DNA of 64,000 nt from Vibrio cortegadensis (GCF_024347395.1 NZ_AP025472.1:2728001-2792000); one strand, 5' to 3'. Shown: positions 18,106-27,063, numbered from the stretch's first letter. The notes: a model not told the origin generated them from the sequence alone. Program-made: numbers and translations.

Positions 18106-18534
18106 CTACTCCTTAACCCAAACTTCTTGCGAACGCTGAACTTGTAATTTCCCACTACCACATATAGCAGTGGCTTCCACTCTGTAAAAAACCTGACCAT
18201 CCAGCTCACCTTCGTTGTTGCAAGTTAATTTAGGAGAAGAACATGGCATATCTACTGACAAACTAGGTGAACTGCCACTGACCGTTGTAGTGCACATTGC
18301 TTGAAAAGCAGAAGAGGTAGCTATCTCTGGAATCGGGTATAACTGAGTTAGCGCCCATTCGTTAGCGGAATGCGCCAATAACCATGCTTGCGTGCCGAGA
18401 TGCTCACGGGTTTGATTATCACTGTTGGACCAATTCACGCGCGTCAGTGACGAGGCGAGAAAACCCATCACAACGATCACAAAAATAACGACCACTAATA
18501 CGCTACCTGACTGTCTTGATTTTTTATGGGACAT
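18106..18534 (-). CDS. mshP: MSHA minor pilin-like protein MshP
   Basis: MshP is a small type IV pilin-like protein of the MSHA locus, about 143 residues. The start was set at the ATG at 18534 (MSHKKSRQSG), preceded by AGGTG. This start overlaps the mshO stop by 11 bases; the longer frame reaching 18576 would add a Cys-rich stretch unlike a pilin leader. After the basic leader ending in Gly comes a hydrophobic helix (SVLVVVIFVIVVMGFLASSL). The residue at mature position 5 is Val, not the Glu found in the other pilins here, a feature shared with GspK- and PilX-type subunits. The rest is a short globular domain with several Cys. Confidence 0.88.
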   Translation of the reverse strand: MSHKKSRQSGSVLVVVIFVIVVMGFLASSLTRVNWSNSDNQTREHLGTQAWLLAHSANEWALTQLYPIPEIATSSAFQAMCTTTVSGSSPSLSVDMPCSSPKLTCNNEGELDGQVFYRVEATAICGSGKLQVQRSQEVWVKE

Positions 18535-19249
18535 TGAGCACCTGCACATCTTGTTTGTAAGCACTCTGCTCACCATCTTGTTCGAACAATAAATCGATAT
18601 AAACTAACCCGCCACGTTGTAATGTCGGCTCTTTATATTTAAATCCGCTAGAAAAATTGACATTATCAGCCACTTGAACACCATTACGAACAATAGAACG
18701 TCCGGTGAGTGACATGCAGTAATTTACACGCTCATTGGTATCAACAATATAGAAGCGATTACTAATTGAAGAGCTGTGCAATGTAGCTGTCGCACCCGCT
18801 AGAGTATAGATGTTATCTGTCGCGGTTTGGCCTGAGACATCAATAGACGTATTTTCGCCAAACAGGTCCGCTCGACGAGTAGGGTTGATTGCTAGACGCA
18901 AATTTTCAGTTAAGGTATGGTTTTCTGCAAGGTCAGAATTACCAATTAGAAACTGAATATCATCGCCAATTTTGGCATAAAAACCGGAATACTTAATCGG
19001 GTAAAAAGAGAGGCATTTTAGATCAGCAATCGTTGTAGGTACTTCAAACGAGTTAGGCACTGCATGACGAAATTCTCGAGAAAGCTTTTCAATCACAAAC
19101 TGAGCTTGAGTTTGCATTCTTTGGCGATCAATCGAGTCGGCATAACCTTTGGTACCTAACTCAACAAAGCCAGCAATGCCAAGTACAATGATCCCACCGA
19201 CTACCATCGTCAATACCATTTCGATAAGAGTAAAACCACGATTTTTCAT
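18524..19249 (-). CDS. mshO: MSHA minor pilin MshO
   Basis: MshO is a prepilin of 241 residues. The leader MKNRG is followed by the processed N-terminus FTLIEMVLTMVVGG, with Glu at mature position 5, so it is a normal prepilin peptidase substrate. The larger size and position resemble PulJ/GspJ-type minor pilins. Its start overlaps the mshD stop by one base, and its end overlaps mshP. Likely acts with MshC, MshD and MshP in priming pilus assembly at the inner membrane. Confidence 0.9.
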   Translation of the reverse strand: MKNRGFTLIEMVLTMVVGGIIVLGIAGFVELGTKGYADSIDRQRMQTQAQFVIEKLSREFRHAVPNSFEVPTTIADLKCLSFYPIKYSGFYAKIGDDIQFLIGNSDLAENHTLTENLRLAINPTRRADLFGENTSIDVSGQTATDNIYTLAGATATLHSSSISNRFYIVDTNERVNYCMSLTGRSIVRNGVQVADNVNFSSGFKYKEPTLQRGGLVYIDLLFEQDGEQSAYKQDVQVLNVP

Positions 19250-19836
19250 CAGTAGTTCCCCTTATAAGCAACGAGTGGATAACTGCCATACTGCCCAGCA
19301 GTCACGGATATCTCTATTCGTTTTAAAACACCAATGCCGCCATCGTTGTTACCATCCATATTGGCGTCATAGAAAGCATCAACTTCAACACGGAAGTTGG
19401 GGTAATCACTATTCACTGAACTACCAAAAACATCAGCTAATGGATGTGTTGTAGACGAGATACAGTCGGCTTGAGTGTTATCGGTATACCAGCATCCAAT
19501 GTAGTCATCAACATCATTGAAGTTTCCAGCATTTGTTTCGCCACTATCACTCCCCAATGTTGTTGTACATGTTAATCCTTCACTACCAGAACCATCACAA
19601 CGGCGAACGCCCCCGTCATAATCACTATTATGATCAAAATTACGGGCGAGGATTTGACTCATAAAGCTTTGCCCTAACGCAATCGCACGAGTTTGATAGT
19701 GAGGAGCGGCTGAATCACGAATGTTAGGAAATAACAGGCTGGTTAAACTCACCATTGCAATGCCAAGGATCACAATGGCAATAATACTTTCAATGAGCGT
19801 CATACCGCGCTGCTGGTTCTTCAATAACAAACTCAT
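19249..19836 (-). CDS. mshD: MSHA minor pilin MshD
   Basis: MshD is a prepilin of 195 residues from the ATG at 19836; an in-frame GTG two codons earlier is less likely because AGAGGT is better spaced for the ATG. The leader ends in QQRG and the mature part begins MTLIESIIAIVILG, with Glu5 present and Met at position 1, which type IV prepilin peptidases tolerate. It resembles GspI/PilV-type minor pilins. The ATG overlaps the mshC stop by 4 bases (ATGA), indicating translational coupling. Confidence 0.9.
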   Translation of the reverse strand: MSLLLKNQQRGMTLIESIIAIVILGIAMVSLTSLLFPNIRDSAAPHYQTRAIALGQSFMSQILARNFDHNSDYDGGVRRCDGSGSEGLTCTTTLGSDSGETNAGNFNDVDDYIGCWYTDNTQADCISSTTHPLADVFGSSVNSDYPNFRVEVDAFYDANMDGNNDGGIGVLKRIEISVTAGQYGSYPLVAYKGNY

Positions 19837-20306
19837 GAACACGTACCTCTGCTCACGTAACCTTGGCTATTAATACACACGGAGGTGGTTTCACTGCTGT
19901 TAGTAAGATTAATCGACACCCCTGCACTTGCAGCATTTAACGGATTACCGAGCAGATCAAAATCAATAGGAGAAGTCGTTGAAGTGACGGTAACTCCATC
20001 AATACGCATAACGTCACCACGTTCATTGGCTTCTGCTGGTGAGCTTGCAGCAACGCAGCCTTCAGTCGAGCCAATACAGCCATCATTGGCGGTAAGTTGA
20101 AAACTCGTATTTGCGGAGCTGACATTCGATTGCATGCGATATACCTGCAATTGACGAATAATTGAAATGGCTTGCTCTTGCGCGGCGTAAGTAGAAAAGC
20201 TACCAACCCCAACATAACGACTGGCGGCATAAGAGGAAACTATCCCGATCAGAATAATCACCACGATAAGTTCAATCAATGTAAACCCCAATCGATTCCC
20301 ACGCAT
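19833..20306 (-). CDS. mshC: MSHA minor pilin MshC
   Basis: MshC is a 157-residue prepilin: leader MRGNRLG, then FTLIELIVVIILIG with Glu5. A Cys pair is visible near the middle (GCIGSTEGC) and another near the C-terminus (VCINSQGYVSRGTC). It resembles GspH/FimT-type minor pilins. A 139-base gap separates it from mshA, containing a strong terminator, so minor pilin expression is expected to be lower than that of MshA. Confidence 0.9.
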   Translation of the reverse strand: MRGNRLGFTLIELIVVIILIGIVSSYAASRYVGVGSFSTYAAQEQAISIIRQLQVYRMQSNVSSANTSFQLTANDGCIGSTEGCVAASSPAEANERGDVMRIDGVTVTSTTSPIDFDLLGNPLNAASAGVSINLTNSSETTSVCINSQGYVSRGTCS

Positions 20307-20401
20307 AACTCAGCCTTTTGAAGTAACTTACTGACTAGTATATAGGAAAGCGATAAAGATGTGAGCGCTATACAGCACTTTGTGTCGAATTTTGAGAAGG
20401 C

Positions 20402-20430
20402 AAAAAAAAGACCAGCCGAGGCTGGTCTTT
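20402..20430 (-). terminator. rho-independent terminator after mshA
   Basis: An 11-base-pair GC-rich stem with a 3-base loop is followed on the minus strand by a run of eight T. It lies 16 bases after the mshA stop and before mshC. It should end most pilin transcripts and let only part of transcription continue into mshCDOPQ. Confidence 0.9.
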
Positions 20431-20445
20431 AGTAACACGATATAA

Positions 20446-20928
20446 TTAGTCAGCTGTACAATTTGCAGCACCGTCAACAGTTGCAACCGTTGCTGCAACT
20501 GTTGCACTTGTTGCTTCAGAGTAACGAACACAACTTCCGGTATAGTTAGCTATACCGTAAACAATTGTTGCATTTGTCCCAACAGTTCCAGTAGTACTTA
20601 GCTCTACAAATTCACCAGATTGCTCAATCGTAGCCCCAACGCCTGCCGATGTCGCAATTGGGTAACCAAAAGAATGAACAATCCCATTAATCGTAGTATT
20701 ACCAGCACTAGCAGCTACATACTGTTGAGTTTCAATACCATTGATTGCAGCTTTACCGTAAGAAATCCCCATAGCACCAGCAACAGCGCCACGGAACCCT
20801 TCAAGTGTAGCATCACGCGCATCATCTTGTAGGTTCAAGAAACGTGGCGCAGCGGTTACCGCTAAAATGCCTAGAATTACAATTACAACCACTAATTCAA
20901 TTAGGGTGAAACCGCCTTGTTTTTTCAT
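20446..20928 (-). CDS. mshA: MSHA major pilin MshA
   Basis: MshA is the structural subunit of the MSHA pilus, used for surface attachment and biofilm initiation. The 160-residue prepilin has the short leader MKKQGG followed by FTLIELVVVIVILG, the class IVa N-methylated helix with Glu5. The rest of the helix (APRFLNLQDDARDATLEGFRGAV) matches Vibrio MshA. The C-terminal half is Thr-, Ala- and Val-rich and carries a Cys pair (GSC and ANC) that can form the D-region disulfide. An AGAGAG sequence precedes the ATG. A strong terminator lies just downstream. The surface-exposed part is expected to vary between strains. A PglL-type glycosyltransferase is encoded 18 kb away in this window. Confidence 0.95.
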   Translation of the reverse strand: MKKQGGFTLIELVVVIVILGILAVTAAPRFLNLQDDARDATLEGFRGAVAGAMGISYGKAAINGIETQQYVAASAGNTTINGIVHSFGYPIATSAGVGATIEQSGEFVELSTTGTVGTNATIVYGIANYTGSCVRYSEATSATVAATVATVDGAANCTAD

Positions 20929-20963
20929 AGTTACTTCTCTCTATGTTGGTTAAAGTTGCAGGG

Positions 20964-21539
20964 CTACTGCAAAGTTACGGTCACACGACCAGTTTTAATT
21001 TCGTACATAAAATTGTGCGCTGTACTGCCCTCTAATTGGGTGTAAGTGCACGTCGAATTCGTATTATCAGCCTTTGCTGAGTATTTATTGTTTGAATCAT
21101 CTGCCGCGGTGCTTGATTTCGCTACCTTTGGTGGATTCTGCAAAAGATTTTCCATTAAATCGACACAAGCTTGATCATCCACGCTTGTTGGGTAAGAACT
21201 AGAATCCGTGTTAATACCATAAGGGTATCCATCACGAAAATCGGTGCTCACTCCGCTGTTGCTTTTTGAACGTGTTAGCCAAAAATCAACGCCGTCATAA
21301 TCGACAGTATTATAGCGTTCATTGCCAATGGTTGCAGATGGGCGAGCTTCCGCTTCCCATTGCGCACGAGCAGAAAGGACACCAGTGGCAAAGCCGCCCG
21401 CAATGCCCTCAATGCTGGCTTTTTTTGCTTCATCTGTCACATCGAGAAAACGAGGTAAAGCTGCGGCTGCTAGCAGACCGACAACAACAATAACAACCAC
21501 TAATTCAACTAAAGAGAAACCCATCTGTTTCTTGTACAT
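20964..21539 (-). CDS. mshB: MSHA pilin protein MshB
   Basis: MshB is a prepilin coded directly before mshA. The start was set at the ATG at 21539 (MYKKQMG), because the longer frame to 21641 would overlap mshF and add a non-pilin leader. The mature N-terminus FSLVELVVVIVVVG has Glu5. At about 191 residues it is longer than MshA, and its helix region (LPRFLDVTDEAKKASIEG) is closely related to MshA, suggesting an old duplication. A TATAAT at 21571-21576 gives a candidate promoter 32 bases before the start. Confidence 0.9.
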   Translation of the reverse strand: MYKKQMGFSLVELVVVIVVVGLLAAAALPRFLDVTDEAKKASIEGIAGGFATGVLSARAQWEAEARPSATIGNERYNTVDYDGVDFWLTRSKSNSGVSTDFRDGYPYGINTDSSSYPTSVDDQACVDLMENLLQNPPKVAKSSTAADDSNNKYSAKADNTNSTCTYTQLEGSTAHNFMYEIKTGRVTVTLQ

Positions 21540-21570
21540 TTTTAACTCACTTCTGTTATCGGTATTGCAT

Positions 21571-21576
21571 ATTATA
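21571..21576 (-). promoter_or_regulatory. candidate promoter -10 for mshBACDOPQ
   Basis: A perfect TATAAT on the minus strand lies between mshF and the mshB ATG, with a weak -35 (TGTTCA) at 17-base spacing. It fits the known division of the MSHA locus into an assembly operon and a pilin operon. Inferred. Confidence 0.5.
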
Positions 21577-21618
21577 CATCGTTCAATTAAGGATGAACAT
21601 CGGCTTGGAGTCAAAAAA

Positions 21619-22077
21619 TCATAATGACAAAAATTCGACATTCACACTAAAGCGTTCATTTTTTAGCTGTAGGATAATACTCATGTTACTCACATAGCGA
21701 TATTGGCAGCGGTAACCATTCTGTTCTTTATAAATATTACTTTCTGCGTCATCTATCCCAAGCAATTGTTGTTCCGGATAAAGCAAGTCTAACCAATAAG
21801 CACAATCAAGTTTTCCATTCTGAATAGGCAATGCCCAACCAGACTCGCTAAACGTAAGCTCATGACGATTAATGGTTAACTTTTCGAGTTGCCCTTTTAG
21901 TAGCCACTCTTGTTTATAATAATTCGCCCTTTCGAGTATTCGTTTACTTGCCAAAAATAGAGCGGTATTTTCTGCTTCTTCTTCTACAGGCTTCCAAGCA
22001 ATCAAAAAACTCATCACGATAATGATAATGGCCAGTAGCCAAATCACAAATCGAGACCGTTGTTCATTATTGGTCAT
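21619..22077 (-). CDS. mshF: MSHA biogenesis protein MshF
   Basis: A 152-residue protein with a single N-terminal membrane segment (about residues 10-27, VIWLLAIIIIVMSFLIAW) and a periplasmic domain with two Cys residues. MshF has no well-defined function. It is identified mainly by position between mshG and mshB and by the family pattern. It starts immediately at the mshG stop, so the two are probably translationally coupled. It is the last gene of the assembly half of the locus. Confidence 0.82.
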   Translation of the reverse strand: MTNNEQRSRFVIWLLAIIIIVMSFLIAWKPVEEEAENTALFLASKRILERANYYKQEWLLKGQLEKLTINRHELTFSESGWALPIQNGKLDCAYWLDLLYPEQQLLGIDDAESNIYKEQNGYRCQYRYVSNMSIILQLKNERFSVNVEFLSL

Positions 22078-22078
22078 G

Positions 22079-23302
22079 CTAACCTTTCACCACGTCAAGC
22101 ATTCCCCACATTGGCAGGAAGATACCAAGAGCAAGCACTAACACCATGCCAGCAACAACCACTAAGAGAATGGGTTCGATTCTGGCGGTTAATGTTTTTA
22201 AATCATAATCAACTTCGCGATCATAAAAATCTGCTACTTCTAACAATAGCTCATCAATACGACCTGTTTCTTCGCCTACGCTCACCATTTGAATAACCAG
22301 TGGTGTAAAAATCCCTGAATTAATGGCTGTCGAAGAGATGGTACTACCCGCTTCAATTGCTGCTTTCATTTCTAGAATTCTTAGCTCTAAATATCGATTA
22401 CCCAAGGCTTCTGCCGCTAAGGCTAAAGATTGGTTTAGAGGCACACCTGCTTGCAACATCAAGGCGAAGGTACGTGAAAAACGAGAGAGTTGTGCCCGAT
22501 TAATCACACCACCAACGACAGGGGTTTTTAAGCGCATTCGGTCCCATCGCTCTCGGCCACTATCAGTATTCACCCAAGTTTTAAAAGCAAAGATCATTCC
22601 AAGCAACAAACCAATCATCGCCCCCCAATAGTTCACAAAAAAGTCGGACATGCCGATAAGAATTCGCGTCGGCAAAGGCAGTTCAACACCGAATTTACTG
22701 AACATGCTGGTAAATTGTGGGATCACTTTCACGTTCAATATAAACAGCGCTACCATAATGAAGCTGATCACAAACGTTGGATAACGCATCGCTGTTTTAA
22801 TTCTTTTCCGAGTCTCTACTTCTTGCTCGTAATAGCCCGCAAGTTGAAGCAAAGCTTGGTCTAAACGACCGGTATTCTCACCAACGTTAACCATAGAGAC
22901 AAACAGTGAACTAAACACTTTCGGGTGCATCTGCATTGAAGCCGATAAACCACGCCCATTGGTCAGTTCTGCGGTCACCTCTTCAAGCGCATCTTGTAAC
23001 TGTTTATTAGAACAGTTTTGGCTTAGTCCCTTCATGGAACGTAGGAGTGGAACCCCTGCTTTGGTTAAGCTATACAGCTGACGACAAAAGATAACTAAAA
23101 CTTCTAATGGAACCGGTTTTCCCATAAGCACAGAGAGATCAACATTAAGGGAACCGCCCCCCTCTTTAGCTGGTTGGATCGATGTAGGGATGACCCCTTT
23201 ATTCATCAAAACATCCGCCGCAAGCTCTTCTGTTGATGCGTCAACTTTACCTGAGGCTTTACTCCCATCTAAGTTTCGACCTTGATAACGATATGTAGCC
23301 AT
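22079..23302 (-). CDS. mshG: MSHA platform protein MshG
   Basis: MshG is the inner-membrane platform protein of the pilus machine, a member of the GspF/PilC family. The 407-residue protein shows the duplicated T2SF domains: one around residues 70-195 (VIFCRQLYSLTKAGVPLL) and a second around 275-395 (SRFSRTFALMLQAGVPL). It has membrane segments near residues 170-190, 222-240 and 378-400. It follows mshE by 8 bases; the ATPase MshE is expected to dock on it and drive pilin polymerisation. Length is typical. Confidence 0.94.
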   Translation of the reverse strand: MATYRYQGRNLDGSKASGKVDASTEELAADVLMNKGVIPTSIQPAKEGGGSLNVDLSVLMGKPVPLEVLVIFCRQLYSLTKAGVPLLRSMKGLSQNCSNKQLQDALEEVTAELTNGRGLSASMQMHPKVFSSLFVSMVNVGENTGRLDQALLQLAGYYEQEVETRKRIKTAMRYPTFVISFIMVALFILNVKVIPQFTSMFSKFGVELPLPTRILIGMSDFFVNYWGAMIGLLLGMIFAFKTWVNTDSGRERWDRMRLKTPVVGGVINRAQLSRFSRTFALMLQAGVPLNQSLALAAEALGNRYLELRILEMKAAIEAGSTISSTAINSGIFTPLVIQMVSVGEETGRIDELLLEVADFYDREVDYDLKTLTARIEPILLVVVAGMVLVLALGIFLPMWGMLDVVKG

Positions 23303-23310
23303 ATTTTTTC

Positions 23311-25035
23311 CTAAATCAAGATAGCATCAGCCATACCTGATGCGTCACCTTCACCAAGGTTCATGACTTCATCAAGGCTGACTGTACCTTCTATCGCCAA
23401 CTCCATTGCAGAGGCGAGTAAAGGTTTATAGTTTTTAGAAGCTCGTGCCGCTTTAGAGAAAGCAACCGCATCGCTTGAGCGTAAGCTATCCATCATATGT
23501 TGCTCTAACTCAAGCATTTCAAAAACACCAATACGACCACGGTAGCCTGTCAGGTTACAGTTTTGACAGCCACGACCTTTAGTAAACGTCTGATGAACTT
23601 GGTTAGGAAAACGGACGCTGAGCCACTGTTTTCTTGCCTCATCAATTTGGTCGTCTACTTTGCAGTCTGGGCACACTTTTCTGATCAAACGTTGTGCAAC
23701 AACAGCACGAACTGCACTGGCAACAAGGTAACCCGGAGCTCCCATATCCATCATACGTAAGGCGCTATCAATCGCATCATTGGTATGGAGCGTACTCAGC
23801 ACTAAGTGACCGGTTAAGGCTGCTCGCAGACCAATTTCAACCGTCTCGTGGTCACGCATCTCACCAATTAGAATGATATCGGGATCTTGACGTAAAAAAG
23901 TTCGAAGTACGGTAGAGAAGTTCAAATTGATCTTACTGTTCACTTGAACTTGGTTGATCCTCGGAAGACGATATTCAACCGGATCTTCGGCTGTAATGAT
24001 TTTCTTGCCTGGAACATTCAGCTCAGACAGTGCGCCATATAACGTTGTCGTTTTACCTGAACCCGTCGGGCCTGTTACTAAAATCATGCCATGTGGCCGA
24101 CGCAGTTGATCCCGCAAACGAGCCAGAAGATCGGCCGGTAAACCAGACTCCTCTAACTTACGTAAACCAGAGGTTTGGTTAAGCAAACGCATTACCACTG
24201 ATTCACCATACTGAACGGGCATCGTCGACATACGGATATCTACCGATTGGCCTTTCACTCGGATATTAAAACGGCCATCTTGTGGTAATCGTTTCTCCGA
24301 AATATCTAAGTTCGCCATCAGTTTTAAACGAAGCACCAACGCTGATGCGATATTCACTTCATTTAATAAAGTTTCATGGAGCACACCATCAATACGTTGA
24401 CGCAGGCGCAGTACGTTAGAGTCTGGCTCAATGTGTATATCTGACGCCCCAACTTGAATCGCATCTTCAAACAGCGAGTTAATTAGTTTAACAACCGTAA
24501 CTTCATCACTGTCTTCATCTCCGATATCAAAATCAAAGGCTTCATTAACTTGGTGCTCAGCTTGAAGTTGTTCGGCAAAGGATGCGATATCTTTTGTTCG
24601 GCGATAGTAGCGATCAAAGCCTTCAACTAACTGCCTTTCAGGTGCTATGACAAATTCCAGCCCATACTGACCAAGTTGGTCTAATAGTGATTCTTGGGCA
24701 AACAAATCCGCAGGATCACTCATCGCAATCCGTAAAGTATCTTGGTTTCGGCCAATAACAAGTGCACGTAATCGTCGAGCATGCACTTCTGGTAGTAATT
24801 GAACTGCATCAATATCAACCGCGGCTCGACTCAAATCAATGAGCGGTAAATCAAGCTGCTGCGATAGGAACATCAACATCTGCTGTTCAGATAAGAAACC
24901 AAGTTCGATTAATGTATCACCCAGCTTTTGACCTGTGCTTCGCTGCGCTGACAGAGCTTGCTCAACTTGTTGCTCGGTAATGATCCCCTCTTCAACGAGT
25001 AAGTCACCGAGTCTTTTTCTTAACTTAATTTGCAC
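23311..25035 (-). CDS. mshE: MSHA extension ATPase MshE, c-di-GMP-binding
   Basis: MshE powers MSHA pilus extension. The 574-residue protein has two 24-residue MshEN motifs of the RLGxxL-type at residues 8-31 and 37-60; in V. cholerae these bind cyclic di-GMP. The second begins with Lys instead of Arg, a conservative change. The GspE ATPase core follows, with Walker A GPTGSGKTT (about 321-329), the Walker B/His-box segment (LIGEMRDHETVEIGLRAAL) and a tetracysteine zinc motif (CPDC near 454, CQNC near 487). The start is a GTG that overlaps mshN by 11 bases. Neighbours mshN and mshG place it in the assembly operon. High c-di-GMP is expected to promote pilus formation through this protein. Confidence 0.96.
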   Translation of the reverse strand: MQIKLRKRLGDLLVEEGIITEQQVEQALSAQRSTGQKLGDTLIELGFLSEQQMLMFLSQQLDLPLIDLSRAAVDIDAVQLLPEVHARRLRALVIGRNQDTLRIAMSDPADLFAQESLLDQLGQYGLEFVIAPERQLVEGFDRYYRRTKDIASFAEQLQAEHQVNEAFDFDIGDEDSDEVTVVKLINSLFEDAIQVGASDIHIEPDSNVLRLRQRIDGVLHETLLNEVNIASALVLRLKLMANLDISEKRLPQDGRFNIRVKGQSVDIRMSTMPVQYGESVVMRLLNQTSGLRKLEESGLPADLLARLRDQLRRPHGMILVTGPTGSGKTTTLYGALSELNVPGKKIITAEDPVEYRLPRINQVQVNSKINLNFSTVLRTFLRQDPDIILIGEMRDHETVEIGLRAALTGHLVLSTLHTNDAIDSALRMMDMGAPGYLVASAVRAVVAQRLIRKVCPDCKVDDQIDEARKQWLSVRFPNQVHQTFTKGRGCQNCNLTGYRGRIGVFEMLELEQHMMDSLRSSDAVAFSKAARASKNYKPLLASAMELAIEGTVSLDEVMNLGEGDASGMADAILI

Positions 25036-26203
25036 TTGTTGACTCCTGTATTGTGCGCAGAACTTTCATGCGATCACGAACAAAATTTTGAGACTGTTTT
25101 GAAATTCCAATAAGGGATAATGCTTGTTGATATGAATTAAACGCTGAGTCAAAATCCATATTGCGCTCTTGTTGAATCGCCAAGCCTAACCACCAGCGAC
25201 CATTTTCAGGGTCAAGGCCGACAAGCTGTTGATAGCTTTCTAAAGTAACTTCACTTTGCTTAGACTTTTGCCCTAACGCTGCGCGCATTGCAAGATAGCG
25301 AATACTAGGGTTTGGTGGTAAATGAATCAGCGGGCTTAATGCCACGTCAGGCTGTTTCTCTTTAATCAGCAACTTACTCAGCCCTAGACGTAGATCTTCA
25401 CTATCCGGTGACAATTTTATTCCATACTGAAGTATATCATACGCTTTACGCGCATCACCTTTACCGTAATATAGGGCCGCTAATTTTTGACGAGCAACTT
25501 CATTTTTTGGCGTATAGCGCAATACTTCGGAATAGTTACTCAAAGCCCCATTCATATCGTTACTGTCTAGCGATTTTTTAGCACGACTCAGCGCATTTTG
25601 AGCCAAAGCTTCAGGAGTAAGCTCAACTTGCTCCACTACCATTGCCGATGTTGGGGCGGTTTTCACATTGGTTTCTTTCGTTGACTCATTAGCTTTAACA
25701 GCACGAGTCGGTTGAGATGACTTACGCTCAGCTATTTGGCTATTTACCAGCTGAACCTTTGCCGACTGACTCTCTACTGATTGAGGCTGATTAATTTTTG
25801 CGACATGAATAGGCTTTTGAGATGAAACGCTCACCGATTTCTTTTTCTCGTCATTGACGGGTTCGAAAATGGTCACAGCTTGAATCGTTTTTTCTGGCGT
25901 CACAGGCGTGAAATCAGACTCTTTTTTATCAGCCACTTTTTTTTCAGCTAATGTGCGAATATCACTCTCTTTCCCTGATTTAGAGTCGTCACGCAGATTA
26001 ACCGTATTTTCGGAAGTCACAATCATATCGGATTGCTGAGATACCGCCCATCCACCGACAGCTAAGCTTAGAGAGAAGCCTAACGCAACCCAAACAATAG
26101 GCGATCTCGACTTCACTTTATTGACTTGAGCCTTCTCAATTGGAGCCGATAGTGATTGGTCTTTATTCGCTAACTCTGACAGCGCATTGTTCATTGCACT
26201 CAT
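25025..26203 (-). CDS. mshN: MSHA biogenesis TPR protein MshN
   Basis: A 392-residue bitopic protein: a short cytoplasmic start, one membrane segment (about residues 35-55, PIVWVALGFSLSLAVGGWAV), a Ser/Lys/Thr-rich linker of about 130 residues and a C-terminal tetratricopeptide-repeat region (about 195-385). The TPR part is probably periplasmic and may act as an assembly scaffold, like pilotin- or PilF-type TPR factors; this is inferred. Its start overlaps the mshM stop by 4 bases and its end overlaps mshE by 11. The linker is of low complexity and is likely to vary between strains. Confidence 0.9.
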   Translation of the reverse strand: MSAMNNALSELANKDQSLSAPIEKAQVNKVKSRSPIVWVALGFSLSLAVGGWAVSQQSDMIVTSENTVNLRDDSKSGKESDIRTLAEKKVADKKESDFTPVTPEKTIQAVTIFEPVNDEKKKSVSVSSQKPIHVAKINQPQSVESQSAKVQLVNSQIAERKSSQPTRAVKANESTKETNVKTAPTSAMVVEQVELTPEALAQNALSRAKKSLDSNDMNGALSNYSEVLRYTPKNEVARQKLAALYYGKGDARKAYDILQYGIKLSPDSEDLRLGLSKLLIKEKQPDVALSPLIHLPPNPSIRYLAMRAALGQKSKQSEVTLESYQQLVGLDPENGRWWLGLAIQQERNMDFDSAFNSYQQALSLIGISKQSQNFVRDRMKVLRTIQESTSAN

Positions 26204-27045
26204 GATTTACTCCAGCCCCAAATCAATGGGTTTTTAAACTTAGGCTTAAGCACATCGAAGGTGTCATGCATCGCCGAAAATAGGTGGTGGTTCTGTGTTG
26301 AACTACTTTGATCACAACAAGCCAAGATGAGCGCTTTATGGCAGATTTGATTAATCAATCTTGGAATACCACCAGTAGAGTGCCAAACCGCTTTTTTTTG
26401 ATTTAAGCTAAATAGCGATGTACTGCCTGACGACTTTTCTAAACGATGATCGATATAAGCGACCGTTTCATCAAGCGAAAGAGGTCGAAGTTTTGCACTG
26501 AATGAAATTCGTTGCCTAAACTGCCTCAGGTGGTGTTGAGATAATCGGTCATCGAATTCAGGTTGTCCAAGTAAGATCAACTGCAGTAGCTTTTTCTGTT
26601 CGGTTTCTAAATTGCCAAACAAACGTAATGTTTCAAGAGTTTCATCAGTCAGTGCTTGAGCTTCATCTATAATCGCAACCGCGCGACGACCGCTGGAGTG
26701 AATATCTATCAATTTAGTTTGGATTTCATCAACGATAGTGGCATCAGGCACTTTCTCTAGCCCTAACTCTTTTGCGACCGCTTGACGCAATTCACTACCA
26801 GTCAGAATAGGATTAGGTAAATAAATTAATGCCACATGCTCTTGCAAATGATTGACTAGCATGCGGCAAACCATGGTTTTTCCCGTTCCGACTTCACCTG
26901 TCACCTTAATGACACCTTCCCCCATCTGGACTGCCGATATTACAGTTTGAATCGCCTCATAGTGAGGCGCTAAACCATAAAACAGGTCAGTATTTGGGGT
27001 TAGGCTAAATGGCTGACAACTAAAACCAAAGTGCGCCTGATACAT
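26200..27045 (-). CDS. mshM: MSHA biogenesis ExeA-like ATPase MshM
   Basis: MshM is an AAA+ ATPase of the ExeA/GspA type, 281 residues. It opens with the family signature MYQAHFGFSCQPFSLTPN and has Walker A GEVGTGKT (residues 50-57) and Walker B VAIIDEAQAL (about 123-132). The LLGQPEFDDRL segment and a sensor-like GGIPRLINQICHKAL follow. ExeA-type proteins help place the secretin in the cell wall, so MshM probably assists MshL assembly. Unlike ExeA it lacks a long C-terminal periplasmic peptidoglycan-binding part. It lies 18 bases after mshL or so and overlaps mshN. Confidence 0.92.
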   Translation of the reverse strand: MYQAHFGFSCQPFSLTPNTDLFYGLAPHYEAIQTVISAVQMGEGVIKVTGEVGTGKTMVCRMLVNHLQEHVALIYLPNPILTGSELRQAVAKELGLEKVPDATIVDEIQTKLIDIHSSGRRAVAIIDEAQALTDETLETLRLFGNLETEQKKLLQLILLGQPEFDDRLSQHHLRQFRQRISFSAKLRPLSLDETVAYIDHRLEKSSGSTSLFSLNQKKAVWHSTGGIPRLINQICHKALILACCDQSSSTQNHHLFSAMHDTFDVLKPKFKNPLIWGWSKS

Positions 27046-27063
27046 AATATCTCCACACAGGGG

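Noticed and set aside
21540..21641. Longer mshB frame starting at 21641
   Set aside because: It would add 34 residues before the prepilin leader and overlap mshF; the ATG at 21539 gives a normal leader.
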